Part shown: positions 57,583 to 64,000 of the stretch, one piece after another
Layout: every line of letters begins with the position of its first letter
How positions within the stretch are numbered: position 1 is the stretch's first letter
DNA from: Sulfurimonas sp.
GTDB lineage: Bacteria > Campylobacterota > Campylobacteria > Campylobacterales > Sulfurimonadaceae
Reading direction: 5' to 3'
Assembly (NCBI GenBank): GCA_003978465.1
Contig: QNZS01000026.1
Location: 1-64,000, forward strand
Length of the DNA: 64,000 bases
The notes under the pieces: generated by a model
The model's database searches: none
What the model was told of the DNA's origin: nothing
What the model saw: the letters and a program-made list of their open reading frames with translations, nothing else
Position numbers and translations under genes: made by a program

Positions 57583-57610
57583 TATAATACACGGTAAACC
57601 GTATATTATA
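57583..57610. promoter_or_regulatory. Large dyad upstream of the small HTH gene
   Basis: TATAATACACGGT (57583-57595) and ACCGTATATTATA (57598-57610) form a dyad of twelve paired positions plus one mismatch around a 2-base centre. It lies 129 bases before the HTH gene in a 261-base AT-rich gap and has the size of a repressor operator. Confidence 0.45.
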
Positions 57611-57682
57611 TTCATTAAAACTATTATTATAATATTTATATATTATATATATACTCAATATAATATAAATTATACAATTAAT

Positions 57683-57696
57683 ATACAATATTGTAT
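57683..57696. promoter_or_regulatory. 14-bp palindrome upstream of the small HTH gene
   Basis: ATACAATATTGTAT is a perfect palindrome centred about 49 bases before the HTH gene start, near the expected -35 to -50 region of its promoter. It is a candidate operator, possibly for the HTH protein itself. Confidence 0.4.
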
Positions 57697-57726
57697 TATT
57701 AAATGTATACTTAAGCATTTAATCCG

Positions 57727-57732
57727 TATAAT
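57727..57732 (+). promoter_or_regulatory. -10 box; small HTH gene probably leaderless
   Basis: TATAAT ends six bases before the ATG at 57739, so transcription would begin at the start codon. No ribosome site is present between them. Confidence 0.6.
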
Positions 57733-57738
57733 AGTTCT

Positions 57739-57972
57739 ATGCAAATCAATGATCTTTTTAATATCCTCCATAACTCATTAGAGTCTCAAAACAACGGAAG
57801 AAAAATATCTTTAAAAGATATGGCTTCAAATTTTGGTATCTCAATGCGTACATATCAAGACTGGAAATTAGGTCGGGCTAAACCACAGGCCGCTGCTACA
57901 GTTATGAAAATGTTAGGAAGTTTAGAAGATGCTGAAATTATTAGAACTGTGAGAAAAATAAATAAGTTATAG
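57739..57972 (+). CDS. Small helix-turn-helix (XRE-like) protein
   Basis: A 77-residue protein that is almost entirely one HTH domain (SLKDMASNFGISMRTYQDWKLGRAKPQAAATVMKML). Such proteins act as small repressors or antitoxins. It begins directly after a -10 box and is followed, 11 bases on, by a small basic gene. No toxin-like partner is evident. Confidence 0.75.
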   Translation: MQINDLFNILHNSLESQNNGRKISLKDMASNFGISMRTYQDWKLGRAKPQAAATVMKMLGSLEDAEIIRTVRKINKL

Positions 57973-57983
57973 GAGTTAAGCAG

Positions 57984-58211
57984 ATGAGTGCACTAACAAC
58001 AAATGAACGAGATGGTCTAGATGAAGTATTTTTATCCATACATACAAATCAATATAAAAAGATAAAAGAAATTTCTTCTTTACTCATTTTTAATAAGCCT
58101 AAGCTTACCTTGAAAAAGCTCCTTAAAGTGGCTAAGAATGGACTCCAAGAAACAAAAACATCACAATTTATCCTAAAATTAAGTAAAAAGAAGAAAAATT
58201 TAAGCGAATAA
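57984..58211 (+). CDS. Small basic hypothetical protein
   Basis: A 75-residue Lys-rich protein starting behind AGGAG. It has no recognised family. Being 11 bases downstream of the HTH gene it is probably co-transcribed with it, and it could be a partner protein. It is not clearly a toxin. Confidence 0.6.
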   Translation: MSALTTNERDGLDEVFLSIHTNQYKKIKEISSLLIFNKPKLTLKKLLKVAKNGLQETKTSQFILKLSKKKKNLSE

Positions 58212-58286
58212 AGTATAAAGTACACCTAGCTGAATTATTTCGTTCTTAACGAAAGTTCGGAAATATTTTAATCCAAGGGTAAATTT

Positions 58287-58571
58287 ATGAACAAAGCTCA
58301 ATTCGTTGAATTAGTACAAGCAAGTGGCGAGTATAAGACTAAAGTAGAAGCAGAAGCTGCTATTAAAGCATTTACAGATGCAGTTACAAATGCATTAGTT
58401 AAGAAAGAAGATGTTTCTTTAGTTGGTTTTGGTAGTTTTACTGCTGCACTTCAAAAAGGAAAAAGTGGTAAAGTTCCTGGTACTGATAAGACTTATACTA
58501 CTCAAGATAAAATGGTTCCTAAGTTTAAAGCTGGTAAAGGTCTTAAGGATCGTGTGGCTTCAGGCAAATAG
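58287..58571 (+). CDS. hup: HU-family DNA-binding protein
   Basis: A 94-residue HU/IHF-family protein: MNKAQFVELVQASGEYKTK start, VGFGSFTA near 52, and the DNA-clamp arm with KVPGTDKTY. It bends and compacts DNA. The arm lacks the usual RxGRNPxTG wording and has GKSGKVPGTDKT instead, as in some Campylobacterota members. It ends at a good terminator. Confidence 0.93.
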   Translation: MNKAQFVELVQASGEYKTKVEAEAAIKAFTDAVTNALVKKEDVSLVGFGSFTAALQKGKSGKVPGTDKTYTTQDKMVPKFKAGKGLKDRVASGK

Positions 58572-58577
58572 TAACTC

Positions 58578-58609
58578 AAAACAATACCAACTTTAGCAGG
58601 TATTGTTTT
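58578..58609 (+). terminator. Terminator after the HU gene
   Basis: An 11-bp perfect stem AAAACAATACC / GGTATTGTTTT with a 10-base loop starts six bases after the HU stop; the downstream arm ends in four T. Confidence 0.75.
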
Positions 58610-58699
58610 ACCATCACAATAAATATATCTTCTCTCACATCTTTTTTAAAAAATCTACATAACTTGCTACTCTAGCTGCAATTATTATCAAAAGACTTA

Positions 58700-59155
58700 C
58701 AATCTCTCTAAAGAAAGAAATCCACTTCAGTACTCGTTAGTACCCTAGACAATACTGCAGACCTTAGTACAAATTTTAGAATATTAGATAGAGAAATTAA
58801 TTTTCATAACACTAATCAATATGCTAAAGTACTACACCTTATTGCAAAAAAAATTAAAATATTCTTATCCTTAATAACTCTATGAGTAGAGAAAAACTTA
58901 GAGATGACCTGACTTAATTTATAGAAGACAAATCTGAATTTATCCATAGTGATACCGCTCCAATTAATCAAAATTTAGATAACTTACTCTTTTGTAACTA
59001 TTCAAATATAAATTGCTCAATACGAATAATATTATTCTTATTGATTTATGTTTTACAAGCGAAAATGAGATAGAATATGTCTTTAATTTAACATATACAT
59101 CAGGTGATGTAGTGTACGAAAAGAGTGTCAAGAGATTAAGGAACCAAGGAATAGA
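58700..59155 (+). pseudogene. Shredded remnant upstream of msrB
   Basis: The plus strand shows protein-like pieces in changing frames: DNTADLSTNFRILDREINFHNTNQYAKVLHLIAKK near 58750-58850, MSREKLRDDLT then FIEDKSEFIHSD near 58880-58960, and [28 protein letters not shown] leading up to the msrB start. Stops and slips separate them. The family is not recognised; helical content suggests a sensory or signalling helical domain. The remaining gap holds the HU terminator only. Confidence 0.5.
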
Positions 59156-59156
59156 T

Positions 59157-59546
59157 ATGAACAAGGTCAAAAAAAGTAATGAAGAGTGGAAAGCACAGTT
59201 AAGTTCTGAGGCCTATTCAGTATGTAGGGAGCATGGAACAGAAGCTCCATTTTCCGGTGAGTTTAATGATAATAAAGCAGATGGTACTTACAAATGTGTA
59301 TGTTGTAGTACTCCTCTTTTTGAGTCAGCTGCAAAGTTTGACTCAGGCACAGGTTGGCCAAGTTACTTCGAAACAATCGAAGATACAGTTACTGAAATAA
59401 AGGATGGTACTTACGGAATGATGAGAGTTGAAGTCGTTTGTAGTACTTGTGATGCTCATTTAGGGCATGTTTTCCCAGATGGTCCAGAGCCAACTGGTCA
59501 AAGATACTGTATCAATTCTGTCTGTTTAACATTTGAGGAAGAGTAA
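59157..59546 (+). CDS. msrB: Peptide methionine-R-sulfoxide reductase
   Basis: A 129-residue MsrB domain. The ATG at 59157 is used because AAGGAAT precedes it; the open frame extends 48 codons upstream, but that part is a relic. Zinc is bound by CVCC and CSTC, and the catalytic cysteine is in RYCINSVCL. It reduces methionine-R-sulfoxide in proteins. It is followed 1 base later by the cyclophilin gene. Confidence 0.94.
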   Translation: MNKVKKSNEEWKAQLSSEAYSVCREHGTEAPFSGEFNDNKADGTYKCVCCSTPLFESAAKFDSGTGWPSYFETIEDTVTEIKDGTYGMMRVEVVCSTCDAHLGHVFPDGPEPTGQRYCINSVCLTFEEE

Positions 59547-59547
59547 T

Positions 59548-60147
59548 ATGCATAAGTTTACTGCACTATTTTTGACATTTCTTTTAAGTTTTAGTGTGAT
59601 TTCATGTAGTTCTGAACCTACTCAAGCTAATAAAAGTGCAACTCCTATAACAAAACAAGTCAATATTGTACATCCTATAATAGTACTTAAGACAAGCGAA
59701 GGTGACTTGGAGATAGAACTTTTTTCTGATGTTGCTCCTTTAGCTGTTGAAAACTTTATGACTCATATCAAAGATGGATATTATGATGGTATTGCTTTTC
59801 ATAGAATTATCAAAGACTTTATGATTCAAGGTGGTGATCCTACTGAGAGTGGTACGGGAGGAGAGTCCATCTGGCATATCGATTTTAAAGATGAGTTTGT
59901 AGACAAAACATTTAATAAGTCAGGTGTTTTGGCTATGGCAAACCGTGGTCCTGCTACAAATGGTAGTCAATTTTTTATCACAACAGCTGCTACACCTTGG
60001 CTCAATGGTCATCATACTATTTTTGGTCAAATTACTGCTGCATCATTTATAACTCTTACACAACTCAATAACACTGCACTAAATGGTAGTAAACCAATCA
60101 AAAGAGTACAAATCGACAAAGCCTATATAAAAAGTGAAGGAAAATAA
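59548..60147 (+). CDS. Lipoprotein cyclophilin-type peptidyl-prolyl isomerase
   Basis: A 199-residue cyclophilin with a lipoprotein signal peptide (lipobox SVISC, Cys near 20) and a cyclophilin domain (about 45-195: AFHRIIKDFMIQGGDPTESGTGG, GPATNGSQFFITT). The ATG at 59548 follows GAGGAAGAG. The enzyme would act in the periplasm. It overlaps the phosphate permease by 1 base. Confidence 0.92.
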   Translation: MHKFTALFLTFLLSFSVISCSSEPTQANKSATPITKQVNIVHPIIVLKTSEGDLEIELFSDVAPLAVENFMTHIKDGYYDGIAFHRIIKDFMIQGGDPTESGTGGESIWHIDFKDEFVDKTFNKSGVLAMANRGPATNGSQFFITTAATPWLNGHHTIFGQITAASFITLTQLNNTALNGSKPIKRVQIDKAYIKSEGK

Positions 60148-61790
60148 TGGAAATCCAAACAATGAAAAAGCTCGAAGAAGAAGCACTTAAAAAAAGTGGT
60201 ACAGATTTTACACGCTTAGGTTTTGCACTATTTTTTATGATTGGTGTACTTACTTTTAGTTTTTTAAGTAATGGCGGAATTCCTAACAATATGTTCTTAG
60301 CAGTAGCTGCACTTATCGGTGCATATATGGCTATGAATATCGGTGCAAATGATGTAGCAAATAATGTTGGACCTGCTGTTGGTTCAAAAGCTATGACTAT
60401 GACTATGGCAATTGTTATTGCTGCTGTATTTGAAGCAGCTGGTGCACTTATTGCCGGTGGAGAAGTTGTAAAAACAATTAAAAAAGGTATTATCGACATC
60501 TCTGCATTTGGTGGTAATGCTGATCCTTTTATCTGGGCAATGATGGCTGCACTCTTAGCTGCTGCACTTTGGCTGAACTTCGCAACTATGATGCGTGCTC
60601 CCGTTTCAACTACTCACTCAATTGTTGGTGGTGTTATGGGTGCAGGTATTGCAGCTGCTGGATTTGATATAGTAGACTGGGGTACAATGGCAAAGATTGC
60701 TGCTTCATGGGTTATATCACCTGTTCTTGGTGGTGTAATTGCTGCAGCATTTTTGTTCTCTATTAAAAAGTCTATCGTATTTCAAGATGACAAGGTTGCC
60801 GCCGCAAAAAAATGGGTTCCCATTTTTGTTTCTATCATGTCATGGGCTTTTGTAACATACCTCACACTTAAAGGTCTAAAAAAAATATGGCCTCAAATAG
60901 TTGAGATACTTAACTACTTACCACTTGTAAGTATCGAGATGACAAACAAACCTTCTTTACTTACAGCTTTAGTTATGGGTGGAGTAGTTGCTCTAATTGT
61001 ATTCATTTCAGTAAGAGTGAAACTATCTTCCAATACTACAGCTATAGAAAACACAAAGGCATCAGTAAATACTCTTTTTACTATTCCTCTTGTTTTTGCC
61101 GCTGCACTTCTTAGTTTTGCTCACGGTGCAAATGATGTTGCGAATGCAATTGGTCCCTTAGCTGCGATTAATGATGCAATTGTAAATGGTGGTATCTCAA
61201 GTAAGGCTAGTATCCCACTATGGGTTATGGGAGTTGGTGCATTAGGTATTGCCCTTGGTCTTGGTCTTTATGGTCCTAAACTCATTAAAACGGTAGGAAC
61301 AGAAATAACAGAACTTGACCAAATTAGAGCTTTCTCTATCGCTATGGCTGCTTCTATTACTGTTATTATTGCATCACAGTTAGGTCTGCCGGTTAGTTCA
61401 ACTCATATCGCCATCGGTGGTGTTTTTGGTGTTGGTTTTTTAAGAGAATATCTACACCTCAGCGACACTACTTCTATTGAAGAAGACAAAAGTATCATCA
61501 AGGATGAGAAGTCAAACCTCAATGCTTACAAGGCTGAACTTTCTAAGTTAGATAAACAAGATGAAAAAAGTACAACACAATATGAAAGAGTACTTGAGCT
61601 TTATAAGTTCATCGCTGATGAAGAAAAAATCATTAAATCTGCTAAAAAGCATATCAAACAGATAAAAAGAGTAGAGTATGTGAAACGTGATGCTGTGAAA
61701 AAAATAATTGCAGCATGGTTGATCACTGTTCCCGCTGCTGCAATACTTGCAGGTTTATTATTTTTCATGATTAAAGGTATTATGGTTTAG
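60147..61790 (+). CDS. PiT-family inorganic phosphate permease
   Basis: A 547-residue transporter. The two family repeats are plain: NIGANDVANNVGPAVGSKAM (near 65) and HGANDVANAIGPLAA (near 325). About twelve membrane spans are predicted. Between the last two spans a charged, coiled-coil-like insert (about 445-515) is inserted, a known variation in this phylum. It imports phosphate with cations. GAAGGAAA precedes the start. Confidence 0.9.
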   Translation: MEIQTMKKLEEEALKKSGTDFTRLGFALFFMIGVLTFSFLSNGGIPNNMFLAVAALIGAYMAMNIGANDVANNVGPAVGSKAMTMTMAIVIAAVFEAAGALIAGGEVVKTIKKGIIDISAFGGNADPFIWAMMAALLAAALWLNFATMMRAPVSTTHSIVGGVMGAGIAAAGFDIVDWGTMAKIAASWVISPVLGGVIAAAFLFSIKKSIVFQDDKVAAAKKWVPIFVSIMSWAFVTYLTLKGLKKIWPQIVEILNYLPLVSIEMTNKPSLLTALVMGGVVALIVFISVRVKLSSNTTAIENTKASVNTLFTIPLVFAAALLSFAHGANDVANAIGPLAAINDAIVNGGISSKASIPLWVMGVGALGIALGLGLYGPKLIKTVGTEITELDQIRAFSIAMAASITVIIASQLGLPVSSTHIAIGGVFGVGFLREYLHLSDTTSIEEDKSIIKDEKSNLNAYKAELSKLDKQDEKSTTQYERVLELYKFIADEEKIIKSAKKHIKQIKRVEYVKRDAVKKIIAAWLITVPAAAILAGLLFFMIKGIMV

Positions 61791-61792
61791 AC

Positions 61793-62938
61793 TTACACCT
61801 TATTCAGGGCCTCTTGAAGTTTGATAGCTTGAGAGTGCTCTGCAACATCATGTACTCTAAGTATTGATGCACCATTTCTTACTGCTTCAAGATGTATAGC
61901 AAGAGTTCCACCTAGTCTTTCATTCGCTTCTTTGTTATTATCTAACTTCGCTATCATTGACTTTCTAGATCCACCTACTAAAAGAGGTTTTCCTAAACTC
62001 ATAAAATGTTCTAAATGTTTTATAAGTTTAAGGTTATCATTTAAAGTTTTTCCAAATCCAATACCCACATCTAATATAATATTTTGTATTCCATAAGACT
62101 CGGCCTTTTTCATTCGCTCTTGTAAAAAGAGATATACATCATCTAAAATATGAGTATACTCTGGCTTATCTTGCATAGTTTGAGGTGTACCTTGCATATG
62201 CATTATAACTACGGTAGCACTATATTTGGCACAGAGTTTACAAACCTCATCATTGAGTAAACCAGTTATGTCATTGACTACTTTAAAGCCTGCATTTAAT
62301 GCTTCTTCTATAACTATGGGTTCATAACTATCTATACTGAACTCCACTTTTTCATAAAGTTTTTTCTCTTGTATCATCTCTAAAAGTGGTTTAACACGAA
62401 ATAGTTCTTCTGCTGCACTAATTTTTTTTGCATTAGGTGCTGATGAAACAGCACCTATATCTATAATACTCGCACCTTCTTTTATCATTGACTCTATCTT
62501 TAACACTGCATCTTCTGCATTAAAACGGCTATCTGCATAAAAACTATCATCATTAGCATTTATAACACCCATTACTTGTACAACTTTAGGCATTTCTACT
62601 AAGACTATTTCTTTTAGTTTATGTGCTAAGTCTTTTAAACCAAAAGGCTGTGCTAACTCTTTTCGTCCTAATATTTTAAGTTGTGAACTTGTAGCGATAA
62701 GTAGACATTCTACAGTTGGGGTTTTTGCGAGTACTGTTCCTCGAGGTACAGCTAAATCTGCACCTATTGAGAGAGCATCTTGTTTTAAGATATTTGCTGC
62801 ACCAACATTGAGGTCTTTTATTTTTATTATATGAGTTTTAGCCTTAGCACCTAAAATACTTATACCACCTGCATCTACATTTATATCTTTTAAATATTTT
62901 TTTATATCAATTGTATTACTAAGGTGCTCAACTATCAT
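61793..62938 (-). CDS. folP: Dihydropteroate synthase (long form)
   Basis: A 381-residue protein with a core dihydropteroate synthase domain (about 115-375: VMGVINANDDSF, INDITGL, GGSRKSMI) and an N-terminal extension of about 110 residues that is common in Campylobacterota. It joins 4-aminobenzoate to dihydropterin; pabB elsewhere in the window supplies the first. It overlaps the delta-prime gene by 4 bases. Confidence 0.93.
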   Translation of the reverse strand: MIVEHLSNTIDIKKYLKDINVDAGGISILGAKAKTHIIKIKDLNVGAANILKQDALSIGADLAVPRGTVLAKTPTVECLLIATSSQLKILGRKELAQPFGLKDLAHKLKEIVLVEMPKVVQVMGVINANDDSFYADSRFNAEDAVLKIESMIKEGASIIDIGAVSSAPNAKKISAAEELFRVKPLLEMIQEKKLYEKVEFSIDSYEPIVIEEALNAGFKVVNDITGLLNDEVCKLCAKYSATVVIMHMQGTPQTMQDKPEYTHILDDVYLFLQERMKKAESYGIQNIILDVGIGFGKTLNDNLKLIKHLEHFMSLGKPLLVGGSRKSMIAKLDNNKEANERLGGTLAIHLEAVRNGASILRVHDVAEHSQAIKLQEALNKV

Positions 62939-63558
62939 TTCTTATCTCTCGCGAAACTCATAAGTAGCATTGCTAAAACACTTTGTGGCCGGGAGTTCAG
63001 ACTTAACAGTCTATATGCTTTATCAAAGTTATCTAACTGTAAAGGTGATAAGATAAGCATATCAACAACTGTCGCTCTATGAAAGAGTGCTTGGACTAAG
63101 TCTTTTGCTTCCTCTTTTTTAACTTTACTATTCTCTTTTAAAAAACTAAATACATCTTTATAATCAAGCTGTGCTAGATTTAACTCTATCTCATGAACTA
63201 TGTGGTGATTATTTATTTTTAAGATTGGAAGACGAGAACGGACAGTTCTTAAAAGATTTGACTTTGTTGGGCTTATAATGATAAATTCAATGTTTTTGGG
63301 AGGTTCTTCAAGGAGTTTTAAAAGAGAATTTTGTGCTACATCTGAGAAATCACTCGAACCTAAGATAATATACTTTATATTTGACTCACTAATATATGCT
63401 TCAGCTAAAATAGCCTTTGCATGTTCTAACTTAAAAACCTCTCCTATAATAATAAACTTCACAATACGAAAGGGTTTTAACTGCTCCTCAAGTCTACTTA
63501 CTTCTGACTCAATATCATCAGAGATAATAATATGACCTTTAATGTTAGGAGCTTGCAT
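62935..63558 (-). CDS. holB: DNA polymerase III delta-prime-like subunit
   Basis: A 207-residue short clamp-loader subunit. It keeps the SLLKLLEEPPKNIEFIIIS stretch and the RS-R finger (TVRSRLPIL), the diagnostic parts of delta-prime/DnaX proteins, but lacks most of the N-terminal ATPase region, as in other Campylobacterota. It overlaps hobA by 14 bases and folP by 4, the conserved hobA-holB-folP order. Confidence 0.8.
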   Translation of the reverse strand: MQAPNIKGHIIISDDIESEVSRLEEQLKPFRIVKFIIIGEVFKLEHAKAILAEAYISESNIKYIILGSSDFSDVAQNSLLKLLEEPPKNIEFIIISPTKSNLLRTVRSRLPILKINNHHIVHEIELNLAQLDYKDVFSFLKENSKVKKEEAKDLVQALFHRATVVDMLILSPLQLDNFDKAYRLLSLNSRPQSVLAMLLMSFARDKK

Positions 63559-64000
63559 CTACTTCTCCAAACATGGTAGCATTAAGTGACGCATCAAAAA
63601 GTCTGTAAAGCTGTAAGAGTTTTACATCTAAATCTTTATCATAGGACTTTAGAGTAAAAGCATTATTAAAGTCTTCATCAAACATCCAATAGTAACTATT
63701 ATCCTTTCTTTTGGCAATATCGCAACGTTTATCATTACCCTTACCAATATACCAAAAAAAACAGTCTTCTTTGTAAGAGAGAGAAATCATATCATCAACG
63801 ACATCTATCATGTCACCACCATTAATACTATTGTAATGTACACAGATGTTATCTATACTTATGATTGGGATAAGAGGACGTTCCAACTGCTGCGTATTAA
63901 CAGATGAGAGTATATATGTTTCTAGCCATTTATGTTTTTCATCTGTAATAAGAATAATTGTCTTACCTTGAAGTATTTGTTCTAGGGCATATGCAGTTGT
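63545..64000 (-). CDS. hobA: DnaA-initiator-associating protein HobA (partial)
   Basis: The frame continues past its apparent first codon to the window edge, so the 5' end lies outside. The 152 residues visible match HobA: TIILITDEKHKWLETYI, then RPLIPIISID, FFWYIGKGNDKR, WMFDEDFNNAFTL and LLQLYRLFDASLNATMFGE. HobA binds domain I of DnaA and promotes initiation; it is restricted to Campylobacterota and replaces DiaA. Start codon and full length (about 180) cannot be seen. Confidence 0.92.
   Translation of the reverse strand, partial: TTAYALEQILQGKTIILITDEKHKWLETYILSSVNTQQLERPLIPIISIDNICVHYNSINGGDMIDVVDDMISLSYKEDCFFWYIGKGNDKRCDIAKRKDNSYYWMFDEDFNNAFTLKSYDKDLDVKLLQLYRLFDASLNATMFGEVDASS

Noticed and set aside
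59013-59156. Longer MsrB start at 59013
   Set aside because: The extra 48 residues belong to a decayed upstream gene, and the ATG at 59157 has its own ribosome site.

Overview
The window is about 64 kb of AT-rich DNA from a Campylobacterota (former Epsilonproteobacteria) chromosome, most like Sulfurimonas or a close relative. The evidence is gene content and gene order: gyrA-flgP-flgQ-flgR-asd; a long minus-strand run rplY-pth-permease-lysA-HAD-pheA-hisC-fliF-fliG-fliH-dxs; rpmH-rnpA-yidD-yidC-jag-mnmE; and the lineage-specific genes hobA and DUF3972. Genus is inferred from general familiarity with these genomes, not from a search.

Layout. 1-900: the end of a BatA-like von Willebrand factor protein, then tRNA-Lys and tRNA-Glu behind a perfect-consensus promoter. 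1.0-2.5 kb: a decayed receiver/histidine-kinase gene and a frameshifted membrane-protein gene. 2.6-5.1 kb: a TonB-like protein and amtB-glnK for ammonium uptake. 5.3-13.5 kb: gyrA, the flagellar genes flgPQR, asd, hemE, a radical SAM protein and an esterase. 13.5-17.6 kb: a RhuM remnant, an M29-peptidase-like protein, tex and a PNPOx-fold protein. 17.2-21.1 kb: an apparent ovothiol operon (ovoA, a PatB-type lyase that is the likely ovoB, and two small downstream genes). 21.1-35.8 kb: pgeF, an Rrf2 regulator, DUF4395, then the mixed housekeeping/flagellar run from dxs back to rplY, and tal. 35.9-40.5 kb: a second decayed histidine kinase, pabB, pyrB, bioD and ilvC. 40.6-42.3 kb: a NYN-domain protein, a dead transposase and a truncated acyltransferase start. 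42.3-47.4 kb: ruvX, mnmE, jag, yidC, yidD, rnpA and rpmH. 47.4-56.3 kb: clpB, a nitroreductase, a D-cysteine-desulfhydrase-like enzyme, a parvulin, nth, small envelope proteins, cmoA and fbaA. 56.5-64 kb: a nucleotide-cyclase-like remnant, DUF3972, a small HTH gene, HU, msrB, a cyclophilin, a phosphate permease, folP, a DNA polymerase III delta-prime-like gene and hobA.

Most intact genes are core metabolism, flagellar motility, translation and redox repair (ovothiol, MsrB, ClpB, nitroreductase). The accessory signal is mostly wreckage: at least two dead sensory kinases plus remnants of RhuM, a transposase, an acyltransferase and a cyclase-like protein. The most interesting intact items are the four-gene ovothiol cluster, the orphan NYN-domain protein, two genes (flgQ and rnpA) whose only plausible start is ATT, and a set of apparently leaderless promoters. 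No CRISPR array, prophage or intact insertion sequence was seen.
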